From the NCBI GenBank assembly GCA_035499355.1, contig DATJYZ010000164.1:1-7035 (forward strand): a stretch of DNA of 7,035 nucleotides, written 5' to 3'. The stretch is from JAEUPI01 sp035499355 (lineage in GTDB: Bacteria; Pseudomonadota; Gammaproteobacteria; Burkholderiales; Burkholderiaceae_C). Made by a program: the position numbers and the translations under genes. Positions within the stretch are counted from its first letter, which is position 1; each line of letters begins with the position of its first letter. Of this stretch, positions 1 through 6,323 are shown in pieces. The notes under the pieces are model-generated. The model made no database searches and was not told the DNA's origin. It saw only the letters and a list, made by a program, of their open reading frames with translations.

Positions 1-158
1 AGGTAGGTGACGCCGTGTGCCGCCAGGTACTCGCGGATCAGCTGGCGCACCACCTGCGACGTCGTTTTGTCCTGCTGCGCGCACAGCTGCTCGAACGCCG
101 CCTTCTTGGTCGGATCGATCAGCAGCGTGAGACGCGAGGTCTTCAGCTCCATGTGCAT
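1..158 (-). CDS. Ribbon-helix-helix (CopG/Arc-like) DNA-binding protein, C-terminus cut by window edge
   Basis: About 52 residues are visible, starting MHMELKTSRLTLLIDP and continuing through KKAAFEQLCAQQDKTTSQVV to RQLIREYLAAHGVTY. The pattern is that of a ribbon-helix-helix regulator: a short beta strand (TSRLTLLID), a first helix (KKAAFEQLCAQ), a turn with two threonines, and a second helix (SQVVRQLIREYLAAH). Such proteins dimerise through the strand, which enters the DNA major groove, and often repress their own gene or act as antitoxins. An in-frame TAA at 165-167 bounds the start, leaving ATG at 156-158 or at 150-152; neither has a clear Shine-Dalgarno sequence. The gene lies 132 bp downstream of metG on the same strand and seems to have its own promoter. 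The reading frame is still open at base 1, so the length is unknown. Whether a toxin gene follows cannot be seen. The fold is clear; the role is inferred. Confidence 0.8.
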   Translation of the reverse strand, partial: MHMELKTSRLTLLIDPTKKAAFEQLCAQQDKTTSQVVRQLIREYLAAHGVTY

Positions 159-198
159 CGCATGTTAATGCATTGCGCATTGTACGACCATGCGATGC
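155..198 (-). promoter_or_regulatory. Candidate promoter and operator of the RHH gene
   Basis: A perfect 10-bp inverted repeat, GCATCGCATG (155-164) and CATGCGATGC (189-198), brackets a 24-bp spacer. The spacer contains the palindrome AATGCATT (167-174) and, on the minus strand, the -10-like hexamer TACAAT (184-179). GCAT or its complement recurs several more times up to 202. No good -35 box is present: 17 bp upstream there is only TCGCTA (207-202). The left arm overlaps the first possible start codon. A promoter flanked by inverted repeats just ahead of an RHH gene fits autorepression, as known for CopG, Arc and RHH antitoxins. Operator function is inferred. Confidence 0.5.
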
Positions 199-219
199 GC
201 ATAGCGATCGGCCACGTAC

Positions 220-242
220 CGGCCGCCGGAGCGGCGCGGCCG
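220..242 (-). terminator. GC-rich hairpin downstream of metG, possible weak terminator
   Basis: CGGCCGC (220-226) pairs perfectly with GCGGCCG (236-242) around a 9-nt loop. It begins about 50 bases after the metG stop on the minus strand. There is no T-run after the stem, so it is not a standard intrinsic terminator. It could be a Rho-assisted stop or an RNA-end stabiliser, or simply chance pairing in GC-rich DNA. Apart from this and the RHH operator, the 159-290 gap holds nothing I recognise. Confidence 0.25.
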
Positions 243-290
243 TCGCGACAACCAGATCGGAAAGGAGAGCGTCTCGGCCGGCGCGGCGCG

Positions 291-2333
291 TCAGCGCACG
301 CGCAGGCCCGGCGTAGCGCCGGGCGTGGGCTCGAGCAGGAACAGCCCCGGCTGCGCCTTCTCGTCGGCGTGGCTGGCGGCCAGCACCATGCCTTCGGAGA
401 CACCGAACTTCATCTTGCGCGGCGCCAGGTTGGCCACCACGACGGTGAATTTGCCGACGAGTTGCTCGGGCGCGAAGGCGCTCTGGATACCGGAAAGCAC
501 GGTGCGCTGCCGTCCTTCGCCCACATCGAGCGTGAGCTTCAGCAGCTTGGTGCTGCCGGCCACGGCCTCGGCGGCCACGATCTTCGCGATGCGCAGGTCG
601 ACCTTGGCGAAGTCGTCGATGCCGATCTGCGCCGCCAGCGCCTCGCCGCCGGGCGGGGCCGCAGCCGGCGGCGCCGCCGGCTCGAACAGGCGCTCGAGTT
701 GGGCCGGGTCGATGCGCTGCATCAGGTGCTGGTAGGTGCCGATGCGGTGATGGCCGAGCCCGCGCTGCGCATCGGCGAAATCCATCGGCGACACATCGAG
801 GAAGGCCTCCACCTGGCGGCTGAGCGCCGGCAGGATCGGCTTCAGGTAGATCGTCAGCACGCGGAAGGCCTCGATGCACACCGTGCAGACGTCGTGCAGC
901 AGGGCGCGCTGCGACTCGTGCTTGGCCAACTCCCACGGCTTGTTGCGGTCGACGTACTCGTTCACGCGGTCGGCCAGCAGCATGATCTCGCGCACCGCCT
1001 TGCCGAACTCGCGCTCGTCGTACAGCTGCTGCACGGTGGCGCTGTGCGCGCGCAGCCCGTCGAGCAGCGCGCGCCCTTCGACGCCGACGTCGGCCGAGAG
1101 GCGGCCGTCGAAGCGCTTGGTGAGGAAGCCGGCGGCGCGGCTGGCGATGTTGACGTACTTGCCGACCAGGTCGGCGTTGACGCGGGCGACGAAGTCCTCG
1201 GGGTTGAACTCGATGTCCTCGACCCGCGCGTTGAGCTTGGCCGCGATGTAGTAGCGCAGCCACTGCGCGTCGAGGCCGAGCTCAAGGTAGCGCAGCGGAC
1301 TGATGCCGGTGCCGCGGCTCTTGCTCATCTTGTCGCCGCCCACCGTGATGAAGCCGTGCACGTACACGTTGTCGGGCACCTTGCGGCCCGAGAAGTGCAG
1401 CATCGCCGGCCAGAACAATGTGTGGAAGGTGACGATGTCCTTGCCGATGAAGTGCACCTGGCGCAACGCCGGGTCGGCGAGGTAGGCCTCGAAATCCGCG
1501 CCGCGCCGGGTCAGCAGGTTCTTCAGCGACGCGAGGTAGCCCACCGGCGCGTCGAGCCAGACGTAGAAGTACTTGCCCGGCGCGTCGGGGATCTCGATGC
1601 CGAAGTACGGTGCATCGCGGCTGATGTCCCAGTCGCCGAGCTGGATCTGGCCGTCCGGCCCTTCGGCGAACCACTCCTTGACCTTGTTGGCGACCTCGCT
1701 CTGCAGCTTGCCGTCCTGCGTCCAGCCCTTCAGGTAGTCGACGCAGCGCGGGTCGGACAGGCGGAAGAAGTAGTGCTCGCTCGAGCGCAGCTCGGGCTTG
1801 GCGCCGGTCAGCGTGGAGTACGGATTCTTCAGCTCGGTGGGCGCATAGACGGCGCCGCAGTTCTCGCAGTTGTCGCCGTACTGGTCCCTGGTGCCGCAGC
1901 GCGGGCACTCGCCCTTGATGTAGCGGTCGGGCAGGAACATGCCCTTCACCGGATCGAAGAACTGCTCGATCGTGCGCACGTCGATCAGCTCGTTCTTGCG
2001 CAGCGCGAGGTAGATCTCGCGCGCCAGCGCGTGGTTCTCCGGCGCGTCGGTCGAGTGCCAGTTGTCGAACGCGATGTGGAAGCCGTCGAGGTAGGGCTTG
2101 CGGCCGGCCGCGATCTCGGCCACGAAAGCCTGCGGCGTCTTGCCCGCCTTGTCGGCGGCGATCATGATCGGCGCACCGTGCGCGTCGTCGGCGCACACGA
2201 AGTCGACCTGCGCGCCGCGCATGCGCTGGAAGCGCACCCAGATGTCGGCCTGGATGTACTCCATCATGTGCCCGATGTGGAACGCCGCGTTGGCGTAGGG
2301 CAGGGCGGTGGTGACGAACAGCTTCTGGGTCAT
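291..2333 (-). CDS. metG: Methionine--tRNA ligase (MetRS), complete
   Basis: This 680-residue cytoplasmic enzyme charges tRNA-Met (initiator and elongator) with methionine using ATP. It is a class I synthetase. The HIGH signature is at residues 19-22 and KMSKS is at 335-339. The zinc-binding knuckle has Cys143, Cys146, Cys156 and Cys159 (CPRC, nine residues, CENC), the four-cysteine form found in E. coli MetRS. The anticodon-binding helix bundle includes NKPWEL with Trp467, matching the E. coli anticodon-reading tryptophan. After an Ala/Pro-rich linker (about 551-563), residues 573-680 form a C-terminal OB-fold tRNA-binding domain (VDLRIAKI, LSGIQSAF, KMKFGVSEGM) that dimerises the enzyme. 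The length matches the E. coli enzyme (677). The ATG at 2333 places HIGH at the usual distance from the N-terminus. No Shine-Dalgarno is visible; a GC-rich palindrome abuts the start. The gene is divergent from ggt. Function is near certain. Confidence 0.98.
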   Translation of the reverse strand: MTQKLFVTTALPYANAAFHIGHMMEYIQADIWVRFQRMRGAQVDFVCADDAHGAPIMIAADKAGKTPQAFVAEIAAGRKPYLDGFHIAFDNWHSTDAPENHALAREIYLALRKNELIDVRTIEQFFDPVKGMFLPDRYIKGECPRCGTRDQYGDNCENCGAVYAPTELKNPYSTLTGAKPELRSSEHYFFRLSDPRCVDYLKGWTQDGKLQSEVANKVKEWFAEGPDGQIQLGDWDISRDAPYFGIEIPDAPGKYFYVWLDAPVGYLASLKNLLTRRGADFEAYLADPALRQVHFIGKDIVTFHTLFWPAMLHFSGRKVPDNVYVHGFITVGGDKMSKSRGTGISPLRYLELGLDAQWLRYYIAAKLNARVEDIEFNPEDFVARVNADLVGKYVNIASRAAGFLTKRFDGRLSADVGVEGRALLDGLRAHSATVQQLYDEREFGKAVREIMLLADRVNEYVDRNKPWELAKHESQRALLHDVCTVCIEAFRVLTIYLKPILPALSRQVEAFLDVSPMDFADAQRGLGHHRIGTYQHLMQRIDPAQLERLFEPAAPPAAAPPGGEALAAQIGIDDFAKVDLRIAKIVAAEAVAGSTKLLKLTLDVGEGRQRTVLSGIQSAFAPEQLVGKFTVVVANLAPRKMKFGVSEGMVLAASHADEKAQPGLFLLEPTPGATPGLRVR
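306..324 (-). other. Strong 8-bp hairpin inside the last codons of metG
   Basis: GCCCGGCG (306-313) and CGCCGGGC (317-324) are perfect complements around a 3-nt loop, and lie 12 bases upstream of the metG stop codon. On the protein level the segment encodes part of a TPGATPG repeat at the extreme C-terminus. There is no T-run. It may protect the mRNA 3' end or follow from codon bias acting on repeated Pro-Gly codons. Confidence 0.4.
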
Positions 2334-2362
2334 GGCGCGTGCGCCGGCGGAGGGAAGCGCAG

Positions 2363-2391
2363 ATTCTAGGGGTGCGCGTACCCGCGGCTAA
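2363..2391 (-). promoter_or_regulatory. Candidate sigma-70-type promoter of metG
   Basis: On the minus strand the -10-like TAGAAT (2368-2363, five of six consensus bases) is preceded at a 17-bp spacing by TTAGCC (2391-2386, three of six consensus bases). Transcription would start near 2356 and give a leader of only about 20 bases before the metG ATG. The -35 element overlaps the small dyad GGCTAAGCC (2386-2394). Confidence 0.45.
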
Positions 2392-2398
2392 GCCTAGA
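2365..2398. promoter_or_regulatory. Inverted repeat in the metG/ggt divergent region
   Basis: TCTAGG (2365-2370) and CCTAGA (2393-2398) form a perfect 6-bp inverted repeat centred at 2381.5. Each arm overlaps a -10-like hexamer pointing outwards: TAGAAT for metG (minus) and TAGAGT (2395-2400, plus) for ggt. A second small inverted repeat, GGGT (2370-2373) and ACCC (2380-2383), lies between the arms. The ggt-side hexamer lacks a recognisable -35 box. The symmetry could mark a shared regulator site, or merely two similar -10 boxes facing apart. Confidence 0.3.
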
Positions 2399-2439
2399 GT
2401 GGCGCAGCCGTGCCCCCACGCGTCGAGGCATCCAATACG

Positions 2440-2444
2440 AGGAG
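2440..2444 (+). promoter_or_regulatory. Ribosome binding site that fixes the ggt start
   Basis: AGGAG ends 8 bases before the ATG at 2453. The frame is open further upstream to an ATG at 2339, but that one has no such site, would lie on top of the divergent promoter region, and would put 38 Arg/Pro-rich residues ahead of the signal peptide. Confidence 0.85.
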
Positions 2445-2452
2445 ATCGCTCT

Positions 2453-4177
2453 ATGTATTCGCATCTGCTCCAACGCATCACGCTGGTTGTGGCCGCAGCC
2501 GGCTTCGCGGCCGTGTCGTATGCCGCCTCGGTTGCCCCTGCGGCGGCCGAGAGTGGCATGGTGGTGACCGCGCAGCACTTGGCCACCCGTGTGGGCGTGG
2601 ACGTGCTCAAGGAAGGCGGCAACGCGGTCGATGCGGCGGTAGCCGTGGGCTACGCGCTGGCGGTGGTGTACCCCGCAGCCGGTAACCTGGGTGGCGGTGG
2701 CTTCATGACCATCCAACTTGCCGACGGGCGCAGGACCTTCATCGACTTTCGCGAGAAGGCTCCGCTTGCCGCCAAGGCCGACATGTACCTCGGCCCGGAC
2801 GGCAATGTGGTCAAGGGCCTGAGCACCAACGGCCACCTTGCCGTTGGAGTGCCGGGGTCGGTGGCTGGCATGGAGTACGCGCTCGCCAAGTACGGCACGA
2901 TGAAGCGTTCCTCGTTGATTGCGCCGGCCATCGCGTACGCGGAGCAGGGCTTCGTGCTGGAGCAGGGGGACGTGGACTTGTTGCGCACGGCCACGGATGA
3001 CTTCCGCAAGGACCCGGCCTCGGCGCCAATCTTCCTCAGCGCGGGCGAGCCGTTCTCGCCCGGCCAGAAGCTGGTGCAGAAGGACCTGGCCAAGACGCTG
3101 CGCACGATCGTCGACAAGGGCGCCGACGGCTTCTACAAGGGGCAAGTCGCCGCGGCGATCGCCAAGGCCAGCCACGAGGGCAAGGGCATCATCACCCAGG
3201 CCGACCTCGACCAGTACAGGATCCGCGAGCTGGCGCCGGTGGAGTGCGACTACCGCGGCTTACATGTGGTGTCGGCGCCGCCGCCCAGCTCCGGCGGTGT
3301 GATCATCTGCGAGATCCTCAACGTGCTGGAAGGCTATCCGCTCAAGGACTGGGGCTTCCGCTCGGCGCAGGCGGTGCACTACCAGATCGAAGCCATGCGT
3401 CACGCCTACGTGGACCGCAACAGTTACCTCGGCGACCCTGACTTCGTGAAGAACCCGCTGGGGCGGCTGCTGAGCAAGGACTATGCCGCCAAGATCCGCG
3501 CGGCCATCGCGCCGGACAAGGCCGGCATCTCCAAAGACATCAAGCCCGGCGTGCCGCCGCATGAAGGCAACAATACAACGCACTATTCGATCGTCGACAA
3601 GTCGGGCAATGCGGTGTCGGTGACCTACACGCTCAACGACTGGTTCGGTGCCAAGGTCACCGTGCCTGGCACCGGCGTGCTGCTCAACAACGAGATGGAC
3701 GACTTCACCGCCAAAGTGGGCGTGCCCAACCTCTACGGCCTGGTGCAAGGCGAGGCCAACAACGTCGCCCCGGGCAAGCGGCCGCTGAGCTCGATGAGCC
3801 CCACCATTGTCACCAAGGACGGTAAGCCGGTGATGGTGGTCGGCACGCCCGGCGGCAGCCGCATCATCACGGCCGTGCTGCACACGATCATCAACGTGAT
3901 CGACTACGACATGAACATCCAGGAAGCGGTAGACGCGACGCGCTTCCATCAGCAGTGGCTGCCGGAGACCACCAACCTGGAGCCATTCGCGGTCAGTCCC
4001 GACACGCGCAAGCTCCTCGAAGCGATGGGCCACAAGTTCAGCGGCGCGCAGCCAGCCAACCATGTGGCCGCCATCCTGGTGGGCGCGCCTTCGCTGGCGG
4101 GCAAACCGGTGGGCAACAATCGCTACTACGGAGCCAACGATCCGCGACGGAACACGGGGCTGGCGCTCGGCTACTGA
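2453..4177 (+). CDS. ggt: Gamma-glutamyltranspeptidase / glutathione hydrolase precursor, exported, complete
   Basis: The 574-residue precursor belongs to the Ntn-hydrolase family. It cleaves the gamma-glutamyl bond of glutathione and related compounds and transfers the glutamyl group to water or amino acids, normally in the periplasm. Residues 1-24 form a signal peptide (MYSHLLQR, a hydrophobic stretch, then VSYA before likely cleavage). Arg100 in DFREKAP matches the arginine that binds the substrate carboxylate. The precursor should cut itself before Thr375 in NNTTHYSIVD, giving a large subunit and a 200-residue small subunit whose N-terminal threonine is the nucleophile. PLSSM (444-448) and GTPGGSR (464-470, oxyanion glycines) are intact, as is a lid-loop segment with PNLYGLV. 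The C-terminus YGANDPR plus GLALGY is typical. The start follows AGGAG. It is divergent from metG and convergent with the regulator gene. Codons look slightly less GC-biased than in the kinase gene. Confidence 0.97.
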   Translation: MYSHLLQRITLVVAAAGFAAVSYAASVAPAAAESGMVVTAQHLATRVGVDVLKEGGNAVDAAVAVGYALAVVYPAAGNLGGGGFMTIQLADGRRTFIDFREKAPLAAKADMYLGPDGNVVKGLSTNGHLAVGVPGSVAGMEYALAKYGTMKRSSLIAPAIAYAEQGFVLEQGDVDLLRTATDDFRKDPASAPIFLSAGEPFSPGQKLVQKDLAKTLRTIVDKGADGFYKGQVAAAIAKASHEGKGIITQADLDQYRIRELAPVECDYRGLHVVSAPPPSSGGVIICEILNVLEGYPLKDWGFRSAQAVHYQIEAMRHAYVDRNSYLGDPDFVKNPLGRLLSKDYAAKIRAAIAPDKAGISKDIKPGVPPHEGNNTTHYSIVDKSGNAVSVTYTLNDWFGAKVTVPGTGVLLNNEMDDFTAKVGVPNLYGLVQGEANNVAPGKRPLSSMSPTIVTKDGKPVMVVGTPGGSRIITAVLHTIINVIDYDMNIQEAVDATRFHQQWLPETTNLEPFAVSPDTRKLLEAMGHKFSGAQPANHVAAILVGAPSLAGKPVGNNRYYGANDPRRNTGLALGY

Positions 4178-4219
4178 TGTGGCGCAACGGCTGGCTGACC
4201 TTGTGCCGAGCTACCACGG
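4178..4219. other. 42-bp convergent gap between ggt and the response regulator gene
   Basis: Both genes end here, so a bidirectional terminator would be expected. The best candidate is GGCGCAA (4181-4187) pairing with TTGTGCC (4201-4207) over a 13-nt loop, with one G-T wobble. No T-run follows on either strand, so the terminator call is weak. Confidence 0.25.
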
Positions 4220-4849
4220 CTAGGCCTGGATCAGCCCCCAGCGCAACGCGACGAGGGTGAGCTCGCTCTGGTTGCTGGCACCCAACTTCTGCTTCACGTG
4301 GTACAGGTGGGTCCCCACCGTGCTCGGCGACAGGCTCAGCGCGTCGGCGATCTGCGCCACGCTCATGCCGCGCGCGAGCTGGATGAAGACCGAGAACTCG
4401 CGCTCGCTCAACAGATCGGCCGGGCTGGCCTCGCCTTCGCCGCTGGCCACCGCGAGCGCCTGCGCGGTCTGCGCGTCGACGTAGCGTTCGCCGCGCATCA
4501 GCGCATTGACCGCTTCGATCAGCGCCTCCGGTGCGCTGCGCTTGGCCAGGTAGCCCATCGCGCCGGCGCGCAGCACGCGCCGCGGGTGCGCGGTGTCTTC
4601 GTGCGCCGACAGCGCCAGCACGCGCGCCTTGGGGTCCTGCGCCAGCAGGCGGCGGATCGCCTCGAGCCCGCCCATGCCCGGCATCGACAGGTCCATCACC
4701 ACCAGGTCGGGCTGCACCTTCGGGTAGTCCTGGCAGGCGGCCTCGCCGGTGCCGGACTCGGCGACCACCTCGTGGCCGGCGTCGCTCAGCAGCATGCGAA
4801 ACCCCATGCGCACCACCGCATGGTCGTCGACCAGCATCACGCGGCTCAC
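4220..4849 (-). CDS. LuxR/NarL-type response regulator, complete
   Basis: This 209-residue two-component regulator has an N-terminal receiver and a C-terminal DNA-binding domain. The receiver shows the acidic pair Asp8-Asp9 (LVDDHAVVRMG), the phosphoacceptor Asp53 (VVMDLSMPGMGG), Ser81 in the switch position and the conserved Lys103 (GYLAK). After a short linker, residues 146-209 form the helix-turn-helix of the LuxR/FixJ type (LLSEREFSVF, then IADALSLSPSTVGTHLYHV and KQKLGASNQSEL). It should bind DNA as a dimer when phosphorylated by the kinase encoded just upstream. I chose the GTG at 4849 because MSRVMLVDD then starts at the usual place and AAGG (4861-4858) sits 8 bases upstream; the longer frame to 5113 would add Arg/Ala-rich residues read out of frame from the kinase gene. 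The stop lies 42 bp from the ggt stop. Its target genes cannot be told from the sequence. Confidence 0.95.
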   Translation of the reverse strand: MSRVMLVDDHAVVRMGFRMLLSDAGHEVVAESGTGEAACQDYPKVQPDLVVMDLSMPGMGGLEAIRRLLAQDPKARVLALSAHEDTAHPRRVLRAGAMGYLAKRSAPEALIEAVNALMRGERYVDAQTAQALAVASGEGEASPADLLSEREFSVFIQLARGMSVAQIADALSLSPSTVGTHLYHVKQKLGASNQSELTLVALRWGLIQA

Positions 4850-4863
4850 CGCGCCACCCTTCG

Positions 4864-4877
4864 CGCGGCGCGCCGCG
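4864..4877. repeat. 14-bp perfect palindrome in the kinase-regulator spacer
   Basis: CGCGGCGCGCCGCG is self-complementary and lies in the 58-bp gap between the kinase stop and the regulator GTG, directly upstream of the regulator's ribosome binding site. In mRNA it could form a 5-bp stem with a 4-nt loop. It may tune how much regulator is made relative to kinase, or be a chance product of GC-rich sequence. Confidence 0.4.
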
Positions 4878-4907
4878 GGATGAGCGCTTGCGAGCGGCCC
4901 GGCGCGC

Positions 4908-6299
4908 TCACGGGCGGGCGCTCTCCGAGGCCGGCTGAACCGCAGCGGCGCTGCCGCGCGTCGCCGGCACCTGCGCGAGCAGGCGCACGCCGCGCCCGGG
5001 CGCCGGCTCGAGCGTGAAGCGCCCGGCCAGCGACTCCACGCGCTCGCGCAGCCACTGCAGGCCATGGTGGCCGGGCCGCGCGGCCCAGTCGGGCGCGAGG
5101 CCGGCGCCGTCATCGACCAGCTCGAAGCTCACCGCGTCGCCGCCGGCCAGCAGCGACAACGTCAAGCGCCTGGCCTGCCCGTGGCGCAACGCGTTGGTGA
5201 TGCCCTCCTGCGCGGCGCGGTACAGCGCCAGCGCGGCGTCGCTGCCGAGCTGCGCGTCGCCGAGCCGGATGTCGACGTCGACCTGCACGCCCGCGTGCGC
5301 CTGCCGCGTGCGCGCGGCCAGGTCGTTCAGGGCTTCGGCGAGCCCGAAGTGGTCGAGCACCAGCGGGGTCAGGCGCGGGATCAGGCCGTGCATCGCGTCG
5401 TAGAGACGCAAGGCCTCGTCGGCGATCGTGCGTGCGGCGCCTTCGGCCTGCGCGTCGTGCGTGTGCACGCGCTGCGCGACCGACAGCGCCATGCTGCGCA
5501 TCGCGGTCACCGACTGGCCGAGCTCGTCGTGCAGCTCGCGCGCGATCATGCGACGCTCCTGCTCGATGTGGTGGTCGACCCAGCGCGCCAGCTCGCGGCT
5601 GTCGGACAGCTGCATCTCGGCGCGCAGCGCGCGCTTCTCGGTCTCGAGCTGGTGCCCGAGCACGCGCACCATGCGGTTGAAGGCGGCACCGATCGTGTTG
5701 GCCTCGATGCCGTGCAGCTGCGGCAGCTCGACGTCGAAGCGGCCCGACTCCACCTGCTTGAGCGCGCCGACGATCCGCGCGAACGGCTGCACGGCGCGCC
5801 CGACCACCCAGAACACCAGCGCGTTGACGATCGCCAGCAGCAGCAGCGCGCCGGCCGCCAGCTCGACGAAATGATCCCAGGCGTCGAGCGCGGCCCGCGA
5901 CGCATTGGCGCGCACCACCAGCTTGCCGTCGGGGAACGCGATCGCCTGCTCGGTGACGCGCGGCGCGATCAGGTCGGTGAACCACGCCGGCGCGTCGCGC
6001 CCCACCTTGTACGGCGACGGCGGCGAGCGGTACAGCTCGCGCCCCTCGGCGTCGAACAGCGTGACGTCGTTCGAGCGGATGCGCCCGACGCCCTGCAGAA
6101 AGACCAGCATCGCCGGCGTTCCCTGCGCGGCGTAGACGCCGGCGGTGCGGTTGAGCAGCTGCGCGGCCACGCGATTGGCGGCGACCACCTCCTCGTTGAC
6201 CGACTCCTTGAAGGCGCCGTACTGCAGCACCAGCACCGCGGCGATGAACAGCAGCGTCAGCAGCACGACGACGAGCTGGATCTTCAACCGCAGGCTCAC
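4908..6299 (-). CDS. Membrane sensor histidine kinase, NarX/HisKA_3 class with LapD/MoxY-like periplasmic domain
   Basis: The 463-residue protein is the likely partner of the regulator downstream. Domains in order: a first membrane helix (about 7-27); a periplasmic segment (28-143) with SPPSPYKVGRDAPAWF, which resembles the LapD/MoxY N-terminal sensor family; a second membrane helix (about 146-168); a HAMP linker (about 165-218); a coiled region; the HisKA_3 dimerisation domain with phosphoacceptor His257 (ARELHDELGQ); and an HATPase domain with Glu365 and Asn369 (QEGITNALRHG), DDGAGL (396-401) and GHHGLQWLRERV (410-421). All core residues are present, so it should be active. The GTG at 6299 is chosen because AAGGGGG (6310-6304) precedes it at a suitable distance and MSLRLKI leads into the first helix. 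It follows the hydrolase gene by 97 bp. Family membership is clear; the MoxY-like sensor call is moderately sure and the stimulus is unknown. Confidence 0.95.
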   Translation of the reverse strand: MSLRLKIQLVVVLLTLLFIAAVLVLQYGAFKESVNEEVVAANRVAAQLLNRTAGVYAAQGTPAMLVFLQGVGRIRSNDVTLFDAEGRELYRSPPSPYKVGRDAPAWFTDLIAPRVTEQAIAFPDGKLVVRANASRAALDAWDHFVELAAGALLLLAIVNALVFWVVGRAVQPFARIVGALKQVESGRFDVELPQLHGIEANTIGAAFNRMVRVLGHQLETEKRALRAEMQLSDSRELARWVDHHIEQERRMIARELHDELGQSVTAMRSMALSVAQRVHTHDAQAEGAARTIADEALRLYDAMHGLIPRLTPLVLDHFGLAEALNDLAARTRQAHAGVQVDVDIRLGDAQLGSDAALALYRAAQEGITNALRHGQARRLTLSLLAGGDAVSFELVDDGAGLAPDWAARPGHHGLQWLRERVESLAGRFTLEPAPGRGVRLLAQVPATRGSAAAVQPASESARP

Positions 6300-6323
6300 C
6301 GGGCCCCCTTGGCCCAGCGGGCC
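6299..6323 (-). promoter_or_regulatory. Mutually exclusive hairpins at the kinase ribosome binding site
   Basis: In the minus-strand RNA the segment GGGCC (6315-6311) can pair upstream with GGCCC (6323-6319) over a 3-nt loop, or downstream with GGCCC (6305-6301) over the loop AAGGG. The second fold puts the Shine-Dalgarno AAGG in the loop and can extend through a U-G wobble to pair the first base of the GTG start codon (6299 with 6317). The two folds exclude each other, so one exposes and the other hides the start of the kinase. The pairings are read directly; regulation is inferred. Confidence 0.4.

Noticed and set aside
15..2369. A 784-codon open frame on the plus strand opposite metG and the RHH gene
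   Set aside because: Its codons are in exact register with the genes on the other strand, where TTA, CTA and TCA codons (the complements of stops) are rare in GC-rich genes. The product is rich in Arg, Ala, His, Val and Leu with no recognisable domain, so it is a codon-bias artefact.
2339..2452. N-terminal extension of ggt to an upstream ATG
   Set aside because: It would put an Arg/Pro-rich stretch before the signal peptide, overlaps the promoter region, and lacks a ribosome binding site.
1282..2622. A 446-codon minus-strand frame overlapping metG and the start of ggt
   Set aside because: It is an out-of-frame reading of metG with an Arg/Ala-rich product, and crosses the divergent promoter region.
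4177..4260. A 27-codon frame whose ATG overlaps the ggt stop (TGATG)
   Set aside because: The overlap looks like translational coupling, but the frame runs into the conserved end of the oppositely oriented regulator gene and has no recognisable content; judged chance.
4298..5017. A 239-codon plus-strand frame opposite the response regulator and the end of the kinase gene
   Set aside because: It mirrors a well-conserved receiver and helix-turn-helix gene, and its own product is His/Arg/Ala-rich without a fold signature.
4850..5113. N-terminal extension of the response regulator to an upstream start
   Set aside because: It would add 88 low-complexity residues inside the kinase gene in another frame; the GTG at 4849 has a ribosome binding site and gives the usual receiver start.
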